Source of the DNA: Platerodrilus igneus
Lineage: Eukaryota > Arthropoda > Insecta > Coleoptera > Lycidae
Length of the DNA: 64,000 bases
Assembly: GCA_036346225.1 (NCBI GenBank)
Contig: JARFIW010000658.1
Location: 1,550,001-1,614,000 of the forward strand
Direction of reading: 5' to 3'
The position numbers were made by a program, and so were the translations under genes. Below are positions 46,349 through 55,432 of the stretch, piece after piece. The notes under the pieces were generated by a model. That model searched no databases and was not told the DNA's origin. It saw only the letters and a list, made by a program, of their open reading frames with translations. How positions within the stretch are numbered: position 1 is the first letter of the stretch; each line of letters starts with the position of its first letter.

Positions 46349-47372
46349 CTACATATGTTTTGTTATATTAAACGAATGTACACCCTGACGCATTTTAAAA
46401 ATAATTCCTGAAGACCAAACAGTCTGAATTGAAAATGTTTCAGGATCATTATCTACGTTAATAATTTTTAAATCGTTAGTAGAATAATCGTTTGTAATAA
46501 CCATGTGGTGAGTTTGACTTTCACCTAAAATTGTCTTTGCGATTTTCATTGTACTGGGCACATATTCTTCAACATAGGACTCTGGAATCTTGTCGTTTTT
46601 CCATCCTCCGTGGCGTTTTAGATTTTCCTTACTGCCGCCTGCGTTGACAAAGAGAGTGGCGTACGTTCGATAAAAACAGTGTTCCGTATAAAGTGATGGT
46701 TCTGGCAAATGCAGATAGTTGGCAATTTTGCTTGGTACATTTCCAGAAGTATGGATTCTTACTGGCTGGCTTGTGCATTTGTCATTTCTATAAGTTAAGA
46801 AAGATCGGTCGTGGAGCATCTGTTTAGGACGCAGAGCTAAATGTTTGTTAACTAAATCTAAAGATTTTACTTTTTTCAAATTCGGAAGTGATCACAAATA
46901 ATCTGGTGGTCTTTGTTTTATTTATATGAACAATCGGAATTGTTTCTTTGTGCTCTATGTCACTTTTAAATCAAGAAGTTCTTTATTGCGTAAAGCCCCA
47001 GCAACGCCAAACACAACACAAATCTAAAATATTACTACATTAATATCAAATTGGTTTGCATAAAATAATTACATACCTTCACCATGAAGTAGATTTCATC
47101 CGGTACATTTAGTAAAACGTCATTTTCTGTTGCTTTCACGATGGAATAATATGACCATAGTGAAGAAGGAGAATACTTTTTTGATAAATCAGAAAAATAC
47201 TCCAGAAGACATTTTCACTGTATTTTCTAATTACATGTTTGTTGCACCACTCTATAAATTTGTTATACTGGCGATTGTATTTTTCCACTGATTTTTATGG
47301 TAGAATTATGAAAGACGTTTCTAACGCCTTCTTCTTAATTTCAGGCGGCGTGCACTGAACATCTTCTTCCAT
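46349..47372 (-). pseudogene. Crypton-like tyrosine recombinase (copy 1), with intron
   Basis: A DNA strand-exchange enzyme of the phage-integrase fold, as used by Crypton transposons. The minus strand starts at ATG 47372 (EEDVQCTPPEIKKKALE), followed by the core-binding region (YNRQYNKFIEWCNKHV), which is broken by stops near 47290 and 47200. It then reaches K at 47077 and a 51-bp GT...AG intron (47076-47026). After the intron come GVAGALRNKELLDLK (catalytic Arg I in GALR) and the 176-codon frame 46879-46349 with FLTYRNDKC, LPEPSLYTEHCFYRTYATLF, LKRHGGW and ESYVEEY (the tyrosine nucleophile region). In the related copy 2 the box reads HCFRR; here it reads HCFYR, so the Arg of the H-x-x-R motif is Tyr. 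Upstream stops and that substitution argue against activity. A domesticated or very recently broken gene remains possible for the intact C-terminal frame. Confidence 0.85.
47026..47076 (-). other. Short intron in tyrosine recombinase copy 1
   Basis: On the minus strand GTATGTAATTATTT at the donor and TAATATTTTAG at the acceptor, about 51 bp, phase 0, between the codons of K and I (MVK|ICVVFGV). In-frame joining is needed to connect core-binding and catalytic parts. Copy 2 has an intron at the same codon and phase. Confidence 0.8.
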
Positions 47373-47813
47373 TATTTTCTATAAATAATAAGTCACGAAA
47401 CTTTTACTGTTGGAGCCGTGATAGCGACAAAAATTTTCTCTTTAACGTCACACAGTCATTGCCAGGTTGGTCAATATTTGCTTGTGGCAGGTGAAATGTT
47501 TAATTTTTACATTAAGATAAAGTGTTTGTTGACTTCCGAAAATCGCTATGGTAATACGGCAATATTGACGGTTGGCGATAAAAACAATTATTGCAATAAA
47601 TTAACACCATTAGAAATTACAAAAGGCATGTAAATAAACAAAGTCAGGCACCTACAGAGTTCAAAGGTATTAGATATTGGTATGAGAACACAATAAAATT
47701 TCATACGGGTTCATTGGACTCCTTGAGAAGGCAAAAGAATAAATTAGTATCATATAATAGATATCAGTTAAAATATGTTTAGTTTATGATCAATAAATAA
47801 ATAATAAATAAAT
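47373..47813. other. Spacer between recombinase copy 1 and LINE
   Basis: Contains imperfect inverted words: GCCGTGATAGCGA (47415) against the complement of TCGCTATGGTAATACGGC (47543-47560), and GTCAATATT twice in opposite orientation (47470 and 47562). A short AATAAATAAATAATAAATAA run (47791-47812) directly precedes the LINE. Confidence 0.5.
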
Positions 47814-48330
47814 GCAGTCGTAGGTGAGGGTAGGGAAGGAGCGGTAGTAGGTTTATTTGGTTTAGGCGCGAGAAACGACAAGGGAAATAGATAGGTTGAA
47901 TTTTGCGACAATAACAATTTAATCATCACAAACACATTATTTCAACATCATGCCAGAAGACGATATACGTGGAAGATGCCAGGAGATATAGGAAGATATC
48001 AAATAGATTACATTCTTGTTAGACAACGGTTTAGGAATCAAGTAAAAGACTGTGGAAGCTACCCAGAAGCAGATATAGACACTGACCACATCATCGTAAT
48101 TATGAAAGCCGCACTTAAATCTAAAAATTTGAAAAAAAGAAATGGAAAAAGGCACTTTGATTTTGAGAAACTAAAAGATAAAGATATTCAAGAAAGATTC
48201 GAAAAAAAGTCAAATGAACTGTTGAAATATACCGGAAAAATATCTGATACTAAGGAAGTAGAAACAGAATGGAATAACATTAAATCCAGCTCAAACATGA
48301 TAGCCAGAGATATTTTGGGGTATACACAAT
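47814..48330 (+). pseudogene. Endonuclease C-terminal part of RTE-like LINE (copy 2)
   Basis: Begins in mid-domain at VGEGREGAVVGLFGLGARND, then (after a stop) LFQHHARRRYTWKMPGDIGR and IDYILVRQRFRNQVKD, then DTDHIIVIM, where the SDH box of copy 1 is replaced by TDH. The open frame 47976-48332 covers the second half and the linker to reverse transcriptase (NGKRHFDFEKLKDKDI). It is clearly homologous to 22690-23000 but from another subfamily. Confidence 0.82.
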
Positions 48331-48719
48331 AAGAAAATAAGAAACCATGGATAACAAAGGATATCCTGAATTTTATAGAAGAAAGACAAAATACAAAAAT
48401 AAATCAGACGAAACAAGAAAACAGAGATACAAAACCATAAAATGGTAAATTATTCGCAAATGCAGGAAAGCTAAAAACAATGAAATGATGAAAAGTGCAA
48501 AGAGATACAAACTAAGATGGAAATAGGAAAAACAGATGAAGCATACAAACTAATTAGAATCAATTTTAGGGATAGAAAACCGTATAGCAAAAATATAAAG
48601 GACACGGGAGGAAACGTCATTATAGAAAAAGTAGAGGAAGTGGGTAGATGACAAGAATATATAGGGAATTTCTATGTAGAAGAGGAACTAACAGCATTAG
48701 AACAAAAATCAGACATTGA

Positions 48720-49800
48720 AAATGATGACTTGGTATATCATATACTTAGAGATGAGTTTGAATTAGCATTAAAGTGTCTGAAAAATGGTAAGGTGCCAGA
48801 AACTCTAAAATCCGCTGGACAAGCAGTAACAAAACGTCTCTTCCAACTTCTAAAATATATGTACGAGACAGGCGACATACCCAAAGATTTCGAACGTAAC
48901 ATTATAGTAACTATACCAAAAAAGAAAGGCGCGGATAGATGTGAAAATTTTCGAACAATAAGTTTGACAGCACACGTGTCAAAAATATTAACTAGAATTG
49001 TACTAAGATGAATGGAAAGACGAGTTGAAGAAATACTAGGAGAAGATCAATTTGGGTTTAGGCGAAACAGGGGAACACGGGAGGTTATTTTAGTTTTGAG
49101 TGTGATAATGGAGAAAACAATAGTAAAAGGGAGAAAGCGTGTATATAGAATTTGTAGTTCTGGAAAAAGCATTCGACAATGTAAAATGGAGAAAAATGTT
49201 TGAAATACTCAAAAAGATTGAAATGAGTTATAGGAATACACAAATAGTACATAACTTATACAAAGAGCAAACAGCAGTAATAGAATTAGAGCAGGAACGT
49301 AGAGTAGTAAACATTAGAAAAGGTGTGAGACAGGGATGTGCCTTATCCACATTAATTTTTAATTTGTACATTGAAGAGGCAATGAATACTGTCAAATGCA
49401 GTAAGACATTTGGAATTACTATGCAAGGACAAAAATCTGATATGCTTAGATTTGCAGATGATTTAGCGGTATTAGCATCTAGCAAGGAAGAATTAGAAGC
49501 TGCTCTTAATGAAATGGAAACCGTTCTAACAGAGAATTACAGTATGAAAATTAACAAAAGTAAAACTAAAGTACTAGTATGCAAAGGAGGAAAAAATAAA
49601 TCAAAAACAAGAATACAAATATGTAACACAAACTTACAAGAGGTTAAGGATTTCTGCTACCTAGGAAGCCAAATAACGCAAGATGGGAAAAAACACAAAA
49701 GATATAAAACAAAGATTAGCACAAGGTCGTGCTACATTTAACAAAAAAAGCAACTACTGTCCTCAAAGACCACAAACATAGAAACAAGGAAAAGATTGCT
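48720..49800 (+). pseudogene. Reverse transcriptase of RTE-like LINE (copy 2)
   Basis: Better preserved than copy 1. Frames at 48730-49011, 49012-49203 and 49139-49741 give LKCLKNGKVPETLKSAG, IPKKKGADRCENFRTISL, EDQFGFRRNRGTRE, LEKAFDNVKWRKMFEILKKI, RKGVRQGCALSTLIFNLYIE and DMLRFADDLAVLASSKEE (49440-49490), with the catalytic Asp pair. Thereafter come KDFCYLGSQITQDGKKH and the C-terminal TYVWSTALHDCEA (49808) and KITWTDKVKN. Differences from an active enzyme: a stop at 49011, a shift near 49140 and a shift at 49741. Confidence 0.87.
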
Positions 49801-50684
49801 TAAAACATATGTGTGGAGCACAGCACTGCACGACTGTGAAGCCTAGACAGTAGGAAAAGCGGACAAGAAAAAGGTAAGAAGCCTTTGAAATGTGGTGCTA
49901 CAGACGAATGATGAAGATAACATGGACAGACAAAGTTAAGAACAAAGATGTACAAAAATGGTAGAGGAAGAAAGAAATATGTGGAAAACGGTACAAAATA
50001 GGAGAGATAGGATGATAGGATAAAATATATTAGATGCAGAGATAGGAAAAAGAGAAGTAGAGGTAGACCTAGGTTGGACTATTGCATACAGATAGTGAAA
50101 GATGTAGGCTGTAGGAATTTCAGGAAAATGTGTAGGCAATCCCATGATGGATAAACTAATGACGAAAAAAATTATTGTATTTAAACATAATGATTATTAT
50201 AAGAAACTACAGGTATTGATTGTGCAATATTCTCGAATAATATTAATTGTGTGAAAGGATTTATTGGAAAACTATTAATTCGGCAAATGTCTAAGTGTTG
50301 GGTATCTTGGCAGCCACAAGCTGCTTAAACCCCTGCACATACCACTGAATCTCGGTGAAATAGGGCATATAATTAGAAAACAATAGAAGAGGAACCGAGC
50401 TGTATATAGGCTGTGTGGGAATTTCAGGAAACTGTGTAAACTAGCTTAGAATATAAATAAGTGCAGGTACGTGTCCAACCAGTTTTGAGACGGGAAACCT
50501 AATGACGAAAAAATAAGCGCAGATAAATCTGATGATTATTATCAACAACTACATGTGTTGGTTGTGAAATATCTGCAACTGATGTTTAGTGTGCGAAAGG
50601 ACATCTTGAAAAAATATTAAATCGGCAATAGTTCAGGTACTGGGGGAACTTGACAGCCACAGGCTGCTTACCCCCTTCACAACC

Positions 50685-50984
50685 GTTCATTTACATTTCC
50701 AATGCTCCACCCGAAGGTACTACATTGGCCAGGAGGTGAGTTTTTTGTTGCCTGGAAATTTAGAATTTTGCCGAACCCTTGCCGTTCCAGGCAAGGTAGG
50801 GATCTTTAACGTGCGTGACAACACTCACACACGGGACCTCCATTTAACCTCTCATCCGAACGAGGGCGTAATATTTGTGAAAAATGCTCACCTGCCATTT
50901 TTCAAGCAGTCGGCCGTGTGGGGATTTGAACCCGGGACCTTGGGATCCGTAGTTTTACGCTTACTACATTGATCCACGGCGACG
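50685..50984 (-). mobile_element. tRNA-derived SINE, about 300 bp
   Basis: On the minus strand the 5' part is tRNA-like: a B box GGTTCAAATCC within CCCGGGTTCAAATCCC (50923-50938), preceded about 45 bp upstream by an A-box-like CGTGGATCAATGTAGTAAG. These two are the internal RNA polymerase III promoter. The body contains GTTGTCACGCACGTTAAAGA and a hairpin-capable TTGCCTGGAACGGCAAGG, and the 3' end is ...AATGTAAATGAAC at 50685. It is bracketed by CCCCCTTCACAAC (50672-50684 and 50986-50998), a 13-bp target duplication. The host sequence without it is seen in the inverted LINE copy near 40940. The element is dense in CpG against an AT-rich background, so it may be fairly young. Confidence 0.88.
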
Positions 50985-51545
50985 CCCCCCTTCACAACCA
51001 CTGAATGTCGGAGAAATAGGGTATATAATTGTAAAACAATAGAAGGGGACCGAGCTGCACCTAACAAGAAAGAACTGCACCTACGATCAAAGACAACAAA
51101 CATAGAAAGAAGAAGAAAATTGTATCAAGCATATATGTGGAGCGCAGCACAGTATGCCTATTAAATACGGAGAGTAGGAAAAGCAGACAGAAAAACGGTA
51201 GCAGACTTTTGAAATGTTGTGCTTCAGATGTATGAGGATGATAGCATGGACAGACAAAGTTAATAACAAATAGATTATAGAAATTGTAGGGGAATAAAGA
51301 AATCTGTGGAAAAAAACAATAGGAGAAATAGACGGGAATAATACGTTCTAAGGCATTTTTGGAGAATAGTATGGAATATATTACAAGCAGAGATAGGAAA
51401 AAGGAGCTAGATGTAGACCTAGATCAGATAGTGATAGTTGCAGTTTGTGCAAATTTCAGGGAAATGTGTAGGTTGGTTTAGACTAGGAAACAATGAGGGT
51501 ACGCGTCTAACCAGTTTTAGGACTGAAGACCTAATGATGATAAAG

Positions 51546-52610
51546 TTGTTTTCTTTTGATATGCCAAAGTGTATAAAAACAACGAAGTAATTGTATTAGC
51601 TTCCATTCACGATCTTTTAGAAATTATGGGTAGTTAAATTTTTGGTTTAGAAAATTTGGTGGGTCTGCTGGTGCTAAGTCCAATGATCCCACAATGAATA
51701 TTCAAAGAAACAGTATTTATTGTTTTACATCATTTTATAATGTTCAAAAAGGGGTATACTAGACCTGCTGTTGGATAAATTTTAACAGTTCGTGCGTGCT
51801 CCCCTCTCGCGCTAGTCTCGCTACGCCTATACTTAGGAATTTTATTTGAGCATTATAGTCCTGATGATAGGAAACGTATATCAAAATGACATGAAATCGG
51901 AATTACAACTTATAATTTATATTTTTATCCTAAATATATTTTTAGAATTGTATAAAAATAACGAAAATCCAACTATTCCTGTTTTCTAAATTAACAATAA
52001 TCTTGTATGATAAAGTGAAATAGGTTATTAATAGCTTGTCCTATAAATAAGCTAGTTCAACCATGTAAATTCTTAAGTGTTAACAGGTAGTCCGTTAAAT
52101 TATATACATTATCTGTAGCAAGTTAATTATAATTATAATTAGCAATCAAATCCGTTTTTTACCTATGAGTACTCATATTAAAAGAAATGTTTGGTGTTCT
52201 ATAACTTAAGTTTGAAAATACACTGTATGTCACGTGATGATGTTGCACTTTTGGAAGGAAGAAAAGTTCCTCAAATTTTACTTTGGGAATTTTGGACTAT
52301 TGTGTGAAAAATAGAACACGATATTCATACTCTACTACATGCTGACTTCGTACTTTTCCGAACTAGTGCTGGATTATACTGGAAAAGCACATATATTTTT
52401 TGCGGTTCTTTTTTCTATGAAACAAACCTTATCTAAGTATACATGTAATTAAAATGATTAACAACTTTCTCTGTGTAAACCTTTAATGTTGATAGTGTGC
52501 TTGTTCAATAAATTGTACAATTTTTTATTAGCGCTAGTTTTAGCAGCTTTCGTTTAGAACTATTTTTTAACTTTATTTATATGTTAATAATTCGGAAATT
52601 GATACCAATT
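51546..52610. other. AT-rich region, nothing recognised
   Basis: No supported frame or array. Confidence 0.45.
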
Positions 52611-52830
52611 TACTAGTGCTGGTAAAAACCGGAAAAAATAAAAACCTCTTTACCGGTTTTACTAAAAAAAAACGGTTTTGGCAAAACCGGTCTTAACCGA
52701 AACCGGTTTGCCCAAAACTGGTTTTACAGAAACCGAATCCGGTTTTACAGAAACCGGTTTGTCCGAAACCGGTTTTGCCGAAACCGAATTTACCGAAACC
52801 GGTTTTACCGAAACCGCTTTAATCAGGCAA
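52611..52830. repeat. Minisatellite of AAACCGGTTT-type units
   Basis: About ten to twelve units of 17-20 bp such as CCGAAACCGGTTTTA, GCAAAACCGG and CAGAAACCGGTTTGT. The core AAACCGGTTT is a 10-bp palindrome, so each unit can pair with itself or with any other in inverted sense. The array is headed by AGTGCTGGTAAAAACCGGAA, which is also the start of a second, poorer copy at 58340. Confidence 0.88.
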
Positions 52831-52839
52831 TTGATTTTA

Positions 52840-53278
52840 TGGATACAGGTGTACTGACTTTGATGAAAATCAGTGTTGCAGTTCTAAGCGAAAACGGCTT
52901 TGCCAAAGGCAAAAACCGTCTTAATTCGTATTAATTGGTGATTTGATATTTAATACTGGTGAACAATCTACCGGATGTCACAAATTAACTAAGTGTTTAT
53001 AATTTTTAGAATTGATAGAGTGCACTTAAATAAACATTTTTTATTAATGAACTAGTGTCAGTAAATTCCTCAGTATCAGGATATAATGAAAAAAAATCGG
53101 CGGTCATCTTAAGACTTTCCTGACGGTATGCAAAGTAAAAAATTTTGAAAACAATGACCACTTGCGTAATTATCGTTTTACGTCTGTCACAAATTATTTT
53201 TTCTACGACTGTTTTGGAACGAGCCTATTTTAGGTGTGTTTTTGATAGAGAAATCTACTACATTCTATACACGTTTTT
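52840..53278. other. Spacer before the first palindrome
   Basis: Two further CGGTTTTGCC/GGCAAAAACCG words at 52890-52918 suggest a worn continuation of the minisatellite. Otherwise nothing recognised. Confidence 0.45.
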
Positions 53279-53327
53279 ATTCCCGCACTCGTTGCTAGGC
53301 AAGTTGCTAAGCAACCAGTGCGGGAAT
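53279..53327. repeat. Palindrome upstream of tyrosine recombinase copy 2
   Basis: ATTCCCGCACTCGTTGCTA and its near-perfect complement TTAGCAACCAGTGCGGGAAT face each other around a short centre, giving arms of about 20 bp with one or two mismatches. It lies about 185 bp upstream of the recombinase frame. Confidence 0.85.
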
Positions 53328-53512
53328 GTTCAATTTGCACGGTTGCGCTTATATTTCTACTAATCAAGTAGCTCTGCACTTGCATCTTATTTCCAATGAC
53401 GGCCGAGTTTTCAAAGGTGGGCTATGAAACAAATAATAAACCAACAAATGTCAAATAAATAATTTCATACTGTGAAAGCGTTTAAAATCTTAAAGTATTT
53501 GCAAAGTCTTTA

Positions 53513-54510
53513 AAAAGTGGCTAGTGATAGTGAAAGCGAACTAGAACCGACGCTTCCAAATATTGTGGAAGCTGCAAATGCAACTACATTAAATTTATTA
53601 CCGGAAATTTCCACAAAAAATATGAGACTGCTTATAAATCGTTTATGGATTGGCGAAGAGATCAAAAGACAACATCTTATTCTGAAAATGTTTTAATTGC
53701 GTACTTTAATGAATTACCTAATAAGTATAAATCTCCGACATTGTGGACGCATTATTCTATGTTGAGAACAAGTCTCATCATCCATCATAATGTAGATATA
53801 TCAAAGTATGGAAAATTAAGAGCGTTTCTCTAATGGATGTCAAGTGGTTATTAATCGAAAAAATCAAAAACTTTAACACAAAGGAAATAAATAAATTTAT
53901 TACCGAGGCCCTGAATCAACAGTTTCTTCTGACAAAAGTATGTAATATTAACTTAGGAGAATAATGCGTGTTTATAGCTATTTTTATATTGTTACAGACT
54001 GCATTAATTATGGGAATTATGGGTGCTTACCGCAAACAGGAATTACATCTGATGAAGACCACCAATTTCACGGAATTGAGTTCTGCAGTATTAGTCACAG
54101 GTCCCGATACGAAAGCAAAAATTATACGCAGCTTTACGATAACGAGTAATTTTATGAAATCACAAAAAAATACTGGAATCTACGTCCATCAAATGTTTGC
54201 GATCCTAGTTTTTTCTTAAATTATCAGAAAGGAAAATGCACCACACAGAAAGTGGGTATCAATAAATTTGGTGCTATGGGAAAGCAAATTGCAACGTATT
54301 TAAAACTACCCAATCCGGAATTATATACTGGTCATTGCTTCCGGAGATCTTCCGCCACTAGTCTTGTAGATGCTGGAGAAGATATAACATCTTTAAAAAG
54401 GTACGGTGGCTGAAAATCAACATCAGTCGCCGAAAACTATATAGCCAATGCTTTAACAAATAAGTTGAATGTAGGCAACATAATACAAAATTCAATTGAT
54501 AGCACATAAA
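53513..54510 (+). pseudogene. Crypton-like tyrosine recombinase (copy 2), with intron
   Basis: Same family as 46349-47372. The reading opens with VASDSESELEPTLPNIVEAA (53520), where the first codon is GTG, perhaps a mutated start. After a shift near 53610 it continues SFMDWRRDQKTTSYSENVLI and AYFNELPNKYKSPTLWTHYS, the core-binding domain, to a stop at 53831. In shifted frame it reaches FITEALNQQFLLTK, followed by a 60-bp GT...AG intron (53938-53997). Then comes IMGAYRKQELHLMKTTNF (Arg I in GAYRK), PSFFLNYQKGKCTTQKVGIN, LPNPELYTGHCFRRSSAT (the H-x-x-R box, intact here), LKRYGG followed by a stop, and ENYIANALTNK (tyrosine region). The HGGW motif of copy 1 is here YGG-stop, so both the His and the Trp are lost. 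It is a clear pseudogene. Confidence 0.87.
53938..53997 (+). other. Short intron in tyrosine recombinase copy 2
   Basis: Donor GTATGTAATATT after AAA (Lys), acceptor TATATTGTTACAG before ACTGCATTA. The length is 60 bp and the phase is 0. Position and phase agree with the intron of copy 1, and the donor word GTATGTAAT is the same. Confidence 0.82.
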
Positions 54511-54838
54511 ATGTTCCATCAACGTCCAAAGACAAGAATTTCCAACGTCAAGAAAATTGAGTTTTTGGGAAAACACCTTCTATAATGACGTTTAATAATT
54601 GCAATGTAACCTTTAATATTGTTAATAATAATGAATCTAAAAACTATAAACTTAAATCAATTTATTTACTTTTATTATGATAAATTTGTACTTTTCGTTG
54701 AAAATATGTATATTCACAAACGATAATAAACTTATGATATTAATAAAATGTATACTCCTATACTTACCATGTATTTTATAATATTAACAAAAGAGGTATC
54801 ACATTTAAAAAGTACGTATTACAGTCGTAGAAAAGTAT
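54511..54838. other. AT-rich spacer downstream of recombinase copy 2
   Basis: Nothing recognised except the AT-rich run that would hold a 3' UTR and a polyadenylation signal. Confidence 0.45.
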
Positions 54839-54967
54839 AGTGTACAACACGCATGGAATGCCCATTTCTCACTCGTATGATTTGCAGCACTCGCTTTCAG
54901 CTCGTGCTGCAATTTATCATACTCATACTCGTGAGAAATGGGCATCATTCCATGCTCGTTGTACAAT
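54839..54967. repeat. Large imperfect palindrome, arms about 55-60 bp
   Basis: The left arm from TGTACAAC (54841) through CATGGAATG, CCCATTTCTCAC and ATGATTTGCAGCAC is matched by the complement of 54905-54965 (GTGCTGCAATTTATCAT, GTGAGAAATGGG, CATTCCATG, GTTGTACA). There is a short insertion of about 8 bp in the right arm, and the centre is about TCGCTTTCAGCTCG. It lies about 330 bp downstream of the recombinase. Confidence 0.9.
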
Positions 54968-55054
54968 GTACTAATTTATATGTGAAATGTGTCTGATTGT
55001 CATTTTACGTGTCAAAAATTAATCATTATCAAATACATTAGTGTTTTATGGAAA

Positions 55055-55432
55055 ATGCGTCATTTTACAAATATTGAATTAGCAGACACGTATCTTGCTT
55101 ACGGAACAGCTTACGTAATGCTAAGGAAGCAAGGTCATACATCATTTTCAAGATTGGATCACCATAATCGAGATACTGGTGAACTCCAAGTAAAGAAAAT
55201 AGATTCGGAGCCAATCGTACTGTCCGACATATTTACTTTGAGAACCAAGTTCTACAACAGTTTAAAAATAACCCGAAAAGAAGCACTCGTGCCATTACCC
55301 ATACGATGCATACAAGTCACACATGTGTATGGAGGATACAGAGAGAATACCAGAAGCATCCGTTTCACATTTAAAAAATGCAAACCTTAATTTCAGCTGA
55401 TTATCCCAACAGAATTAAATTTTCCGATTGGT
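55055..55432 (+). pseudogene. DUF4817-type HTH protein fragment (transposon N-terminus)
   Basis: Within the frame 54989-55390, from the internal ATG at 55055, MRHFTNIELADTYLAYGTAY resembles the short N-terminal DUF4817 helix-turn-helix domain of an insect transposon family. SFSRLDHHNRDTGELQVKKI continues it. A second block, damaged by a shift, reads RENTRSIRFTFKK then ADYPNRIKFSDW in the next frame (55397-55430). About 40 residues seem missing in the middle (after LRKQGHTS and SEPIV). The DDE domain that should follow is absent, because a BEL/Pao element starts at about 55432. The family call is from memory of the domain, so moderate. Confidence 0.6.

Larger units (their letters stand above)
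47814..51545 (+). mobile_element. RTE-like composite LINE (copy 2) with duplicated 3' modules
   Basis: 5'-truncated inside the endonuclease, then reverse transcriptase, C-terminal region (49790-50110), tail, 3' UTR module A (50160-50400), a second UTR module B (50400-50690, interrupted by a SINE), the remainder of module B (51000-51070), a second copy of the protein C-terminal region (51085-51300), and a final tail ending CTAATGATGATAAAG at about 51545. Modules A and B share AATGACGAAAAAA, TGATTATTAT, CGGCAA, and CAGCCACAGGCTGCTTA. The same order is found on the minus strand at 40427-41775, so the composite 3' end was already built before both copies inserted. Confidence 0.85.

Noticed and set aside
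54989..55054. Upstream ATG at 54989 as the start of the DUF4817-type protein
   Set aside because: The residues before the ATG at 55055 are unlike the domain, and the domain's usual start coincides with the internal Met.
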